NCBI GenBank assembly: GCA_949285075.1
Contig: CASDXF010000035.1
Span: 1 to 45,593, forward strand
Reading direction: 5' to 3'
From: an uncultured Bacteroides sp.
Lineage (GTDB): Bacteria; Bacteroidota; Bacteroidia; Bacteroidales; Bacteroidaceae
DNA: 45,593 bases
Under the pieces are notes generated by a model. It saw only the letters and a list, made by a program, of their open reading frames with translations. It was not told the origin of the DNA and ran no database searches. Both the position numbers and the translations under genes were made by a program. Below are positions 1-8,294 of the stretch, piece after piece. Positions within the stretch are counted from its first letter, which is position 1; the number at the start of each line of letters is the position of its first letter.

Positions 1-2
1 AT

Positions 3-86
3 ATCGGTTTCCTTGAGGAACTGTTGGATGCCGAGTGGAATATGGCGGAAAAAGGAAAGAAGGTTGAAAATCAAATCACTAAGTAA
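3..86 (+). CDS. C-terminal end of an unidentified protein (cut by window edge)
   Basis: An open frame runs in from the left edge and ends at TAA 84-86. The visible 27 residues are charged and end in ENQITK. The composition suits the end of a soluble protein, but it is too short to assign a family. It lies 90 bp upstream of the sugar kinase on the same strand, so it may be an earlier gene of the same sugar-use operon, for example an isomerase or a permease. That is only inference from position. Confidence 0.5.
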   Translation: MGFLEELLDAEWNMAEKGKKVENQITK

Positions 87-176
87 CGCGTCAGCCCTGG
101 ACGGACAAGACATCAGCTAAGGCGGGACAAATATGAACGTAAACCGGAACAAACATACAAGATAAAGCCAAACGAT

Positions 177-1511
177 ATGTATAGCATAGGAATAGACATC
201 GGGACGAGCACCATCTGCGGGGTAGCTTACGACCCGGACACGAAGGAACGGATAACCATCGTAAGGGAGAACGACACGGCGCAGCCGTCCGTCCACCCGT
301 GGGAAAAGGCGCAGGACGCGGACAAGATTCTGGAGATAGTGACCGACACGATACGGGAGCTGCGGGAGCGGTGTACGGAGGTGCGGTGCGTCGGCCTCTC
401 CGGACAGATGCACGGCGTACTGTACGTCGACCGGCGGGGCATGGCGGTCAGCCCGCTCTACACGTGGCAGGACGGCAGGGGAAACCTGCCCTACGCGGAG
501 GGAGAGAGCTACGCCGACTTCATGACGCGCGTCACCCGCTATCCCTCGGCGACGGGATTCGGACTGGTGACGCACTTCTACAACCTGCGCAACAGAGCGG
601 TGCCCGCCTCGGCACACAAGCTGTGCACCGTCATGGACTACGTGGCGGCGCGGCTCTGCGGATTGGCCTCGCCGCTGACCGACGCCTCGAACGCCGCGGC
701 GATGGGACTGTTCGACAAGAAAGAGTTGCGATTTGACGAGCGGGCGCTGAACGCCGCGGGGATAGACCGGGAAACGCTGCCCGAGGTCGTCCCGTCGGGC
801 ACCCTCGTCGGGCTGTGCGAAGGCGTGCCCGTATACGTGCCCATCGGCGACAATCAGGCGGCCTTCTTAGGCTCGGTGAGCGACCCCGGACGGTCTATCC
901 ACGTCACCGTGGGGACGAGCGGGCAAATCTCGGTACACTCCGACCGCTACATCGAGGCTGAGGGACTGGACACCCGTCCGTTGCCCGGAGGGGGATACAT
1001 ACTGGTGGGGGCCTCGCTCTGCGGAGGGATGTCGTTCGCCATGCTGAAAGACTTCTTCGCCCGCGCGGTGACGCTCTTCACGGGCGAGCGGCCCTCGGAC
1101 GAGGAGCTGTACCGCGTCATGAGCGGCATCCCCTACCCCGCCGACGACGCGGAAGACGGTCTGCGGGTGGAGACGTTGTTCGCCGGGACTCGCCTGCAAC
1201 CGGAGAGGCGGGGAAGCGTCACGGGCGTTTCCCTCTCCAACCTGACCCCCGAGAACCTGATACGGGGATTCGCCGAGGGAATCAGTCAGGAGCTGTACGA
1301 CTTCTACCGACTGCTGCCCGAGCAAGTCAGGCGAGACAAGACGCTCCTGATAGGCTCCGGCAACGGGATAAAGAAGAACGCCCTGCTGCGGGCGGCGTTG
1401 GAGAGACGCTTCGGCTGCCCGCTCCGGCTGTCCGACGTAGAGGAGGAGGCCGCCTTCGGAGCCTGCGTGTACGCGACCCGTCAAGCGGAACGGCAACCCG
1501 CCAACCACTAA
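177..1511 (+). CDS. FGGY-family carbohydrate kinase (sedoheptulokinase-like)
   Basis: This is a cytoplasmic ATP-dependent sugar kinase of the FGGY family. The N-terminal phosphate-binding motif GIDIGTST starts at residue 5. GLSGQMHGVLYVD and a WQDGRG segment follow, then the GDNQAAFLGSV and TVGTSGQIS stretches typical of the domain interface and ATP site, and GSGNGIKKN near residue 395. The QMHG motif resembles sedoheptulokinase and xylulokinase-type members. At 444 residues it is somewhat short for xylulokinase, so the substrate is left open. It is followed after 20 bp by a GH172 lipoprotein and then a GH32-like lipoprotein on the same strand, which suggests it phosphorylates a sugar those enzymes release. 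The ATG at 177 places the motif at the expected distance from the N-terminus. Confidence 0.85.
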   Translation: MYSIGIDIGTSTICGVAYDPDTKERITIVRENDTAQPSVHPWEKAQDADKILEIVTDTIRELRERCTEVRCVGLSGQMHGVLYVDRRGMAVSPLYTWQDGRGNLPYAEGESYADFMTRVTRYPSATGFGLVTHFYNLRNRAVPASAHKLCTVMDYVAARLCGLASPLTDASNAAAMGLFDKKELRFDERALNAAGIDRETLPEVVPSGTLVGLCEGVPVYVPIGDNQAAFLGSVSDPGRSIHVTVGTSGQISVHSDRYIEAEGLDTRPLPGGGYILVGASLCGGMSFAMLKDFFARAVTLFTGERPSDEELYRVMSGIPYPADDAEDGLRVETLFAGTRLQPERRGSVTGVSLSNLTPENLIRGFAEGISQELYDFYRLLPEQVRRDKTLLIGSGNGIKKNALLRAALERRFGCPLRLSDVEEEAAFGACVYATRQAERQPANH

Positions 1512-1531
1512 TCACCCAAAACCGTAAAGCG

Positions 1532-3109
1532 ATGAGAATCCATGTAAGAAAACTGATAGGCCGGCTAACCATACTGGCCGTACTGGTCTCCTGCCAGAGC
1601 GAAAGGGAGGAGACCCGCACCGTCACGCTCGGCTCGCTGCTGGACGAGATGGTATCGGCGGAGGCGGACACCCGCTTCCCCGACCCGCTCTTCACCACGA
1701 AGCACGTCTCCAGTCACGACCCCCGCTCGGTCATTCCCGGCGTACCGTCGTGGCACGCCAACCGGGACAATACGGGGTTCGTGCGCTACGAGGCCAACAA
1801 CGGGCGGGTAGAGAAGGTGCTGTTCGACGAGAAGGGGCCGGGCGTCATCACCCGCGTCATCACCACGGGCGGAGCGGCGGGGACCAACCTGCGCATCTAC
1901 TTCGACGGCGAGAAGGAAGCCCGCGTCACGATTCCGGCCTACGACATATCCAAGTTCCCCGCCGCCGTGCCCGAGGGGATGCTCTACCGCCACGAGCACT
2001 ACAACACGACACAGGGCAGCAGTTTCTACTATCCGCTGCCCTACGCCCGGAGCTGCAAGATAACGGTGGACAACGTAGACCGCGACTACTTCTTCCACGC
2101 CTCCTGCCGCACCTATCCGGAGGACGTGAAGGTGACGACGTTCACAAGGGAGGAGGCCGACAGGCTGCGGGAGAAGGCGTGGCAGGTCAGTAACCGACTG
2201 ACGCATCCCCGCACCTATACGGACAACCCCGTGGAGCGTGAGGAGGCGTTGGCGGGAAGCGGCTCGCTCCGCATGGAGCTTCCGGGCGGCGAGAAGGCGA
2301 TACGCAGCCTCGAACTCACGGTGTCAGGCGTGGACTCCCTGCGGTACGCCCGCCTCATGCGGGGCCTCATCGTGCGGCTCTCGTTCGACGGGACGCAGAC
2401 GGTGCGGGTTCCGCTGAGCGACCTCGTCGGCTCGGGTATGGGTGCTCCGGCCGTACGCTGCTATTATCTGGAGGCGGACGGCAAGGGAAGGACGCTGCTG
2501 CGGTTCGTCATGCCCTACCGCGAGCGGGCGGAGCTTCAGGTGGACAACCTGACCGACATCCCCGCCGCGCTGAAGGTGAGGGCCTGCCTCTCCGACTGGA
2601 AGTGGGAGAAGAACACGCTCTACTTCCACGCGGATTGGCGGCAGGAGAACGGCCTGCCCACCAACTGCGGCATCGACTACAACATGGGCACGCTGAACGG
2701 ACGGGGCGTGTTCAAGGGCGACATGCTCTCGCTCTACAACCACGGCCCCCGATGGTACGGCGAGGGCGACGAGCACCTCTGGATAGACAAGGACACCTTC
2801 CCCTCGCACTTCGGCTGCGGGACGGAAGACTACTACAACACGACCTTCGCCCCGATTCACGTCTACTTCAACCCCTACGGAGGAGCGCCGAGGGAGGACG
2901 ACGAGTCGTCGCACGGCTATAACACCTTCGTCCGCACCCGCAATCTGGACATCGCGCCCTTCCGCGAAAGCCTGCGGTTCGAGTTCGAGCTTATCAGTTG
3001 GGACGGGGGCGACGTGGACTACGCCTCCACCCTATTCTGGTACGGCGACCTCTCCACCCGAATGGTGAACCCGTCGGACGACAAGGCAGCCTTGTACGAA
3101 CTGCCTTAA
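1532..3109 (+). CDS. GH172 (DUF2961) glycoside hydrolase lipoprotein
   Basis: A type II signal peptide ends at the lipobox LVSC with Cys21, so the protein is a lipoprotein. The body fits the DUF2961 family, now GH172, whose known members are alpha-D-fructofuranosidases (including difructose dianhydride enzymes) and alpha-D-arabinofuranosidases. The family signature is visible: Glu411 in the GEGDEHLWID stretch and Glu432 in GTEDYYN. Their 21-residue spacing equals that recalled for the catalytic pair Glu270/Glu291 of the Bifidobacterium enzyme. The 525-residue protein looks complete and ends shortly after a YASTLFWYG segment typical of the family end. It sits 20 bp after the FGGY kinase and 54 bp before the GH32-like gene. 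The substrate, fructan-derived or arabinan-derived, cannot be decided from sequence. Confidence 0.85.
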   Translation: MRIHVRKLIGRLTILAVLVSCQSEREETRTVTLGSLLDEMVSAEADTRFPDPLFTTKHVSSHDPRSVIPGVPSWHANRDNTGFVRYEANNGRVEKVLFDEKGPGVITRVITTGGAAGTNLRIYFDGEKEARVTIPAYDISKFPAAVPEGMLYRHEHYNTTQGSSFYYPLPYARSCKITVDNVDRDYFFHASCRTYPEDVKVTTFTREEADRLREKAWQVSNRLTHPRTYTDNPVEREEALAGSGSLRMELPGGEKAIRSLELTVSGVDSLRYARLMRGLIVRLSFDGTQTVRVPLSDLVGSGMGAPAVRCYYLEADGKGRTLLRFVMPYRERAELQVDNLTDIPAALKVRACLSDWKWEKNTLYFHADWRQENGLPTNCGIDYNMGTLNGRGVFKGDMLSLYNHGPRWYGEGDEHLWIDKDTFPSHFGCGTEDYYNTTFAPIHVYFNPYGGAPREDDESSHGYNTFVRTRNLDIAPFRESLRFEFELISWDGGDVDYASTLFWYGDLSTRMVNPSDDKAALYELP

Positions 3110-3163
3110 GCCTAAAGAGAGAGAAAACAAGTAACAAGCGTTTTAATACAAACAAGAAAGAAA

Positions 3164-5233
3164 ATGAAACAATACGTATGGACCATTGGGCTGTGCGCCG
3201 TCATGCTCGGAAGCGTGACCGCCTGCCAACAAGAGCGACAAGCGGAAGGCTCGCGGGTGGAACCGCTGAGCAACTCGTGGAGGCTGAACCTGCCGGAACA
3301 GCCGCAAGCGGAACTGAACGGGGAAAAGGCCGAAGGCGAACTGCCCGCCCCGACGGAGATAGAAAAGGGATTCGCCATACACTGCAAGGTAAGCCTGCCC
3401 GTACCCACGGCCGACAGGCATCTGCTGGAGATACCCGACGTACTGGACGTGTGCCTGAAGCAGCATAACCCGCAAGACCGGAACCGGCAGAACTATCCGG
3501 CGTACCGGATGAAGGACGGCTCCGTGCCCGTACTGGAAGCGGGACTGACCCTGAAGTCTCCCGTAGACGGACGGGAGGAGCGGATGACCGTAGGACTGCC
3601 GCTGGCGATGCTCGAACAGCCCTTCGGCGAGCACGAGCTGACGCTGAACTTCTCCGGCGCACGATGGACGATGTACGTGGACGGACAGTTGGTGGACAAT
3701 GACTTCCCCATCGGCTATCCGCTGACGGAAAAGATGAAGAACTGGAAGATTCTCCCCGAGTACGTGTCGCAGGCAAGGCTGTACTACCCGGCCATACAGC
3801 CCGAACGCATGGAAGGAAACACGGCGAACGCTCCCCGTCCGCAGATACAGTACTGGACACCCGAGGGGCACAACGCGTGGGTGGGCGACGTGGTCAGCCT
3901 CTACCATCAGGGAAGGTATCACCTCTTCTACCTCTACGACCGCAGAGGGCACCAAAGCAAGTTCGGGAAGGGAGGACACTACTTCGAGCACCTGTCGACG
4001 ACGGACTTCCGCCACTGGACGGAGCACGAGGCCGCCGTACCCATCGAGGAGCAATGGGAGACGTTCGGCACGGGAACGCCCTTCGTATGGAACGACCAAC
4101 TCTGCATCAGCTACGGCTACCACACCACACGCATCTACCCGTACGAGCAGACGACCCTGCCCGCGATGTACGACTACCTGAAGCGGAACGGGCGGACCGG
4201 CTCGTTCGACCGCCACGAGCTTGAGGGGGTAGCCGCCGGCTCGTCCTACTCGGTGAGCGACGACGGCGTGCACTTCCGCAAGACGGGCACGCTGCTCCAC
4301 CCCTGCGAGAACCCGAGCATCTACGTCGACCCGGAAGGCAAGCTGAAGATGCTGGCCAACTACGGGGCGAGGGGCACGTGGGCGTCCGACTCGGTAGCGG
4401 GCGGATGGCGTTGCCTCGACGAGAACTTCCCGCCGGGCGGCGACTGCACCTTCTTCTTCCATTGGGGAGACTACGACTACATCATCGGAGGCTTCACCCG
4501 GCTGTGGTCGAAGCGGGCGGCGGCTCCGGACTCCACCTATCAGGACGTGGTGGCTCAAGGGCTTGACTTCTACAACGGCATGAGCGTGCCCACCATAGCG
4601 GAGGTCATGGACGGCCGCTTCCTCATGGCGGGATGGCTGTGGCTCAAGGCGTGGGGCGGCCCGTTGGTTATCCACGAGTTGGTACAGATGCCCGACGGAC
4701 GTGTCGGCACGAAATGGATGGAGGAGCTGATGCCCGTCACCGCCCAATCGGGAACGAAGGTGGCCGACAACGCGGAGTCGGTAGAGAGCCTTCCTTCAAG
4801 CTCTTTCCTGCTGACGTTCGACGTAACGCCCGAGACGGCCGACTACCTCGTGAGCCTCAACCTGCTGCCCTCGGCGGACAAGGACTGGCAGGACGCATGC
4901 GAGTGGCGGATAGACGGCGGAAAGGCGAGGGCGCAATACGCGAGGGCCGTCCGGGGCGCGTCGGCCGAGCAGCAACGTTCCCTGCGTGAGGGAGGCGCGC
5001 CGCAGCAATGCCGTGACTACGCCATAGAGAACTTGATAGACACGGACAAGCCGTTTACGGTGCGCATGGTGGTGAAGTTTACGGATAAGTTCGACGGCAC
5101 GCTGATAGATACCGAGATAGCCGGAAAGCGCACCATGATTTCCTACCGGGAGAAGCTGAACGTGGAGAAGCTGACGTTCCAGACGGAAAACGCCTCCATA
5201 AAGAACATCAAGGTACTGCCTTTAGTAAATTGA
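3164..5233 (+). CDS. GH32-like beta-propeller glycosidase lipoprotein
   Basis: This 689-residue lipoprotein has a signal peptide and lipobox ending at Cys21. An N-terminal beta-sandwich-like region (about 30-230) contains RWTMYVDGQLVD, as in laminin-G-type folds. It is followed by a five-bladed propeller of the GH32/GH43 type (about 235-520) and a C-terminal sandwich (about 540-689). Blade one reads AWVGDVVSLYHQGRYHLFYLYD, matching the opening of GH32 catalytic domains. Asp242 would be the nucleophile, and Glu382 in the CENPSIYVD stretch could stand in for the EC acid/base motif. The classic WMNDPNG and ECP motifs are not intact, so this is a divergent GH32 or clan GH-J relative. Its pairing with GH172 and a sugar kinase suggests a fructose-containing glycan. 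Confidence 0.72.
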   Translation: MKQYVWTIGLCAVMLGSVTACQQERQAEGSRVEPLSNSWRLNLPEQPQAELNGEKAEGELPAPTEIEKGFAIHCKVSLPVPTADRHLLEIPDVLDVCLKQHNPQDRNRQNYPAYRMKDGSVPVLEAGLTLKSPVDGREERMTVGLPLAMLEQPFGEHELTLNFSGARWTMYVDGQLVDNDFPIGYPLTEKMKNWKILPEYVSQARLYYPAIQPERMEGNTANAPRPQIQYWTPEGHNAWVGDVVSLYHQGRYHLFYLYDRRGHQSKFGKGGHYFEHLSTTDFRHWTEHEAAVPIEEQWETFGTGTPFVWNDQLCISYGYHTTRIYPYEQTTLPAMYDYLKRNGRTGSFDRHELEGVAAGSSYSVSDDGVHFRKTGTLLHPCENPSIYVDPEGKLKMLANYGARGTWASDSVAGGWRCLDENFPPGGDCTFFFHWGDYDYIIGGFTRLWSKRAAAPDSTYQDVVAQGLDFYNGMSVPTIAEVMDGRFLMAGWLWLKAWGGPLVIHELVQMPDGRVGTKWMEELMPVTAQSGTKVADNAESVESLPSSSFLLTFDVTPETADYLVSLNLLPSADKDWQDACEWRIDGGKARAQYARAVRGASAEQQRSLREGGAPQQCRDYAIENLIDTDKPFTVRMVVKFTDKFDGTLIDTEIAGKRTMISYREKLNVEKLTFQTENASIKNIKVLPLVN

Positions 5234-5282
5234 AAATTGAAAATTAAAAATTGAGAGATGCTCAATTGAGGGTCGATTAATT

Positions 5283-5335
5283 GAAAATGAAGAGTTAGGA
5301 GCCGCGTACACGGCATTCTTAACTCTTCATTTTTC
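5283..5335 (+). terminator. Hairpin terminator after the GH32-like gene
   Basis: Arms 5283-5297 and 5320-5335 are complementary over 15 bp with one bulged T. An inner GCCG/CGGC stem lies at 5301-5314. The hairpin is flanked by T-rich sequence and begins about 50 bp after the stop codon. It probably ends the sugar-use operon. Confidence 0.6.
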
Positions 5336-5389
5336 ATTCTCAACTCTCCATTCTCCATTTGACAAGGTTCTCGCCTCTCAGACTGGTAA

Positions 5390-5459
5390 GCGCTACGGCT
5401 CGTGAGAGATAGGGCTACGGCTCATGAGAAATAGCCCTACGCCTCACGAGCCGCAGGGC
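5390..5459. repeat. 22-bp-period palindromic array A (3 units)
   Basis: Three 26-bp units at 5390-5415, 5412-5437 and 5434-5459 each fit SSSC-N5-CTCRYGAG-N5-GSSS. Adjacent units share their 4-bp ends, so the period is exactly 22 bp. The centres are CTCGTGAG, CTCATGAG and CTCACGAG. The array lies between convergent genes, in the 314-bp gap before the GH76 gene. The same family recurs at five other intergenic sites in this window. Confidence 0.8.
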
Positions 5460-5494
5460 GGCGTGACAAGCGGGGAGCTAACGGCAAAAAAACA

Positions 5495-5531
5495 GAGAGT
5501 TAAGCGTCATATCAAGAAACGCTTAACTCTC
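5495..5531. terminator. Bidirectional hairpin between convergent genes
   Basis: A perfect 13-bp stem (5495-5507 with 5519-5531) encloses an 11-nt loop. A run of seven A lies just to its left, which gives U residues for leftward transcription. It sits 16 bp beyond the stop codon of the GH76 gene, so it mainly serves as that gene's terminator. Confidence 0.65.
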
Positions 5532-5547
5532 AATTCTTAATTCTCAA

Positions 5548-7104
5548 TTATTCACTTAATAAGCCTTCGTTCTCTAACCTCGCTAAGCGGGCAAGCATCT
5601 CCAGACATCCGCCCTCTTGCAGTATTTCCCACGAGCTTTGCGACTTTTCGCCCTTGAAGGAAGAATAATTCAGCAAGTTAGTCTGCTTGTTGCGGCAGGA
5701 AGAGAGCCACGCGTGACGCATGGTGTCGGCGAAAGCGTCGACATAAAGCTTCGTGCTTTCGTCCAAGCGATACAGCTCGACGAATCCCCTGAACATCACC
5801 GAGGCGAACCAAGCGTGCGTCTCGTTCAATATCGAGATGTTCCGATGAAGCACGTCCGAGTCGTAGGAAGAGAACCACTTGTAATAAGCCGAGCGGGCTA
5901 TCTCGCGGGCCTCGTCCAGATAAGACTCATCGCCCGTCAAGCGGCGAAGCAGACAAGCCGCGAGCAACGGTTGCCCGGAGTTGTAGCTATACTTGCTCTT
6001 CTCTACCTTCATTTCCGGATTGATGTTGTCCCAGAACAGATGGTCGACGGGGTCTTGCATATACTTCAGCAGCCAGTTGTACAGTTCGATGGCGGTATCC
6101 AGATAGACCTGTTCGCCCGTAATACGGTAGAGCATGCAGCTCAACACCGCGGTGGGAGCGGTAGAACAAGTGTGCTTGGTGGTAGAGGGCCCATTCATTT
6201 CTTTCCAGTGAATGCCTCCGCCGCAAGTGTCGTCGTAGCCGTCCATCAGGTACTCCCACACCATAATCGCCTTGTCGAGGAAGCGCCGCTCCTTCGTCTG
6301 TCCGTAAAGCTCGGCCATGTCCAAGCCAATCCACACGTTATCGTCATAGAAACGGTCGTTTCCGTTCTGCGGGTAGACGGCGTAAGCGCTCAGTCCGTTG
6401 TCGGTAGTGATGAAGCGGTTGATGCTGTTGAACATGCGGTCGGTCATCTCCGCATACTTCTCCTCGTAGCCTTCCACTCCCACCGAGGCTCCCCGAAGCG
6501 CCACGTAAGCGGAAAGGCCCGCTCCTTGTCCCCACACAACCGCGTCGCCGTCCCAATAAGGCCCGGTAGCGTTAGGGTACGAGGAGTTCCAACAGTCACG
6601 GGGCGACTTGCCGAAGTACAGGTTCAGCATCGAGGTCATCATCTCGTCGCTCCATTGCAGGAAGAGCTTCTCGTCCTTCTCCAACGGAGTCGCCTCAAGC
6701 GTCACCGGCTCGGAGAGTCTTCCGTAGTTGTCCATCGCCACGGCGGATATCTGGTACGGGCCGTAAGCGTCTACCGTTATCGTAGCGGAGACGTCCCGGC
6801 TTTCCGACCCGAGCACGCACCTCTCCGTCACGGCGTCGCTCTCGTCTCCGTCTTTCGGCACGCAAGAGATTTTTACGGAAATCGCTTCCGAGGGGGCCGT
6901 ACAGCTGACAAAAAACTCAAGGGCTCTCAATGTCCTCTCTACCTTCAGGTTCGTGACCGGCGAAACCGTAACGGTCGGTTCGTCCGGGTCTACTATCGGC
7001 TCGTCTTTCGGCAAGCCGTCTTCACTGTCGCTACATGCGCATAACGCAAAAGGCGCTACGCAGCACAAAATCATTTGAAACAAGTTTCGTCTTAACGCGT
7101 TCAT
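5548..7104 (-). CDS. GH76 endo-alpha-mannanase-type lipoprotein
   Basis: A signal peptide leads to the lipobox LCAC with an SDSEDG tail, which fits a surface lipoprotein. Residues about 45-140 form a fibronectin-III or Ig-like domain, and the rest is an (alpha/alpha)6-type GH76 catalytic domain. GH76 enzymes cut alpha-1,6-mannan backbones such as those of yeast mannan. The diagnostic adjacent aspartates occur as FYDDNVW, Asp254-Asp255, and CGGGIHWK follows as in family members. At 518 residues it is complete. It has no SusC/SusD partner in the window and is followed on the left only by hairpins and a repeat array, so it appears to be a single-gene unit. It may act on mannan from a separate locus. 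Confidence 0.88.
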   Translation of the reverse strand: MNALRRNLFQMILCCVAPFALCACSDSEDGLPKDEPIVDPDEPTVTVSPVTNLKVERTLRALEFFVSCTAPSEAISVKISCVPKDGDESDAVTERCVLGSESRDVSATITVDAYGPYQISAVAMDNYGRLSEPVTLEATPLEKDEKLFLQWSDEMMTSMLNLYFGKSPRDCWNSSYPNATGPYWDGDAVVWGQGAGLSAYVALRGASVGVEGYEEKYAEMTDRMFNSINRFITTDNGLSAYAVYPQNGNDRFYDDNVWIGLDMAELYGQTKERRFLDKAIMVWEYLMDGYDDTCGGGIHWKEMNGPSTTKHTCSTAPTAVLSCMLYRITGEQVYLDTAIELYNWLLKYMQDPVDHLFWDNINPEMKVEKSKYSYNSGQPLLAACLLRRLTGDESYLDEAREIARSAYYKWFSSYDSDVLHRNISILNETHAWFASVMFRGFVELYRLDESTKLYVDAFADTMRHAWLSSCRNKQTNLLNYSSFKGEKSQSSWEILQEGGCLEMLARLARLENEGLLSE

Positions 7105-7207
7105 GATAAATTAAATGTCTTTAAAGTTGAATGATTATTATTCCATTATCGTCCACACGGCGACATGCCGTTCCTACTTAATTCCGTCTCCCGGCTCGTC
7201 TCTCCGT

Positions 7208-8284
7208 CTATTTATCGGTCAAGGCCGCCAATCGCAGGCGTTCCATGTAGCCGTCGTTCCCGTTGCGGGCGTCATACCGGCGCGCCAATTCTTCCGCCTG
7301 CCTGTAAAAAAGAGCCTTCAGCTCGTCTACCTTATATACTCCGCTCTCCTGATAGAGCGGGAACTCTTCCGGCAAAGACAAGCGGACTTCCGGCCGGGAC
7401 TCATACTTCAGGGCTTCCACCATGTCGCAGGAGAAACGGAACTTTTTCTGGGCGTTAGTACGCAGGCTCCAATCTATGCACCGCTCGGCGTGCTCCCACC
7501 CCCTGTCGGGATTGGTCATCATATAATAGGCGATGAACGGTCCCATATAGAGCACCATGCGCTCGTCCCGCTCTCTGTCGGCCAACCCCTCCTCGGCCCG
7601 CCCGCACAGGTCGGCGGCGACATCGGGCATCCCCGCCTTTTGAGTGTAGTAAGCCAGTTTCAGGTAAGCCCGAAGATTGGCTTCATAGCAGGACACCTGC
7701 TTGCTTATCAACGGTTGGGCCCGGCTATAGGCTTCGTCAAATTGCCCCGTCTCCAGATAGTAGTCTAGCATGAAGTTCAGCTCGCAAGCCTCGCAGGACT
7801 GGTCGTCCACCTTTTCGTCCAGCATCTTGTCGATATACTCCTTCGCCAAGTCATAGCGCCTCGTCCGGATATACTCTACCGACCACTGGTGATAGAACGT
7901 CCGCAACGAGTAGCCGTTCCGCAGGATACGGGCCTTATAATCCTCGCCTACCGCCTCTATCCGTTCCAAAGGAACGTCCGGCAGGTCGAACGTAGAGCCC
8001 CATATCCATTTATACTTCCACAGCAGGCTGCTCTCGTCAATCAATTCCTTATGCCTTTCATAATCGTCCAGTATCTTGGCGAACACGGCAATCTCCTCCT
8101 CGTCAGCCGAGAGAAGGTTCAGTTCCCCAATCAGGTCGAGCCGCAACTCCACGGCCCACTCTACATCCTCATTCTCGTCCGCGATACGAATCGCCTCGCG
8201 CAGCAATCCCGCTTTCTCTCTCGGATGCAGATTCGGATTCCTGCCTTGCAACAGCAGTTTCTGTATCTGAAGCGTATATTTCAT
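7208..8284 (-). CDS. TPR-like helical repeat protein, last gene of the HSP90 operon
   Basis: This is a 358-residue soluble protein without a signal peptide or membrane segment. It is almost entirely alpha-helical, with degenerate TPR-like pairs such as EKAGLLREAIRIADENEDVEWAVELRLDLI, here broken by unusual Trp-rich parts, and a later YDLAKEYIDKML / GQFDEAYSRAQPL region. No enzymatic motif is visible. It starts 10 bp after the stop codon of the HSP90-family gene, so the two are almost certainly co-transcribed and their products may interact. TPR domains are the standard partners of HSP90 in eukaryotes, so a co-chaperone or substrate-adaptor role is plausible. I do not recognise a named family. 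Confidence 0.7.
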   Translation of the reverse strand: MKYTLQIQKLLLQGRNPNLHPREKAGLLREAIRIADENEDVEWAVELRLDLIGELNLLSADEEEIAVFAKILDDYERHKELIDESSLLWKYKWIWGSTFDLPDVPLERIEAVGEDYKARILRNGYSLRTFYHQWSVEYIRTRRYDLAKEYIDKMLDEKVDDQSCEACELNFMLDYYLETGQFDEAYSRAQPLISKQVSCYEANLRAYLKLAYYTQKAGMPDVAADLCGRAEEGLADRERDERMVLYMGPFIAYYMMTNPDRGWEHAERCIDWSLRTNAQKKFRFSCDMVEALKYESRPEVRLSLPEEFPLYQESGVYKVDELKALFYRQAEELARRYDARNGNDGYMERLRLAALTDK

Positions 8285-8294
8285 AATAATCCAA

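Noticed and set aside
3143-4747. Long minus-strand open frame opposite the GH32-like gene
   Set aside because: Its translation has no recognisable domain and is rich in Arg, Val and His. It is the antisense shadow of a well supported enzyme in GC-rich DNA.
5390-5459. Short regular repeats looking like a CRISPR array
   Set aside because: Units are contiguous and overlap by 4 bp, there are no unique spacers and no cas genes. The same palindrome recurs elsewhere, so it is an intergenic repeat family.
5617-7044. Long plus-strand open frame opposite the GH76 gene
   Set aside because: It is antisense to a clear GH76 gene with the catalytic Asp-Asp pair, and its own translation has low-complexity composition.
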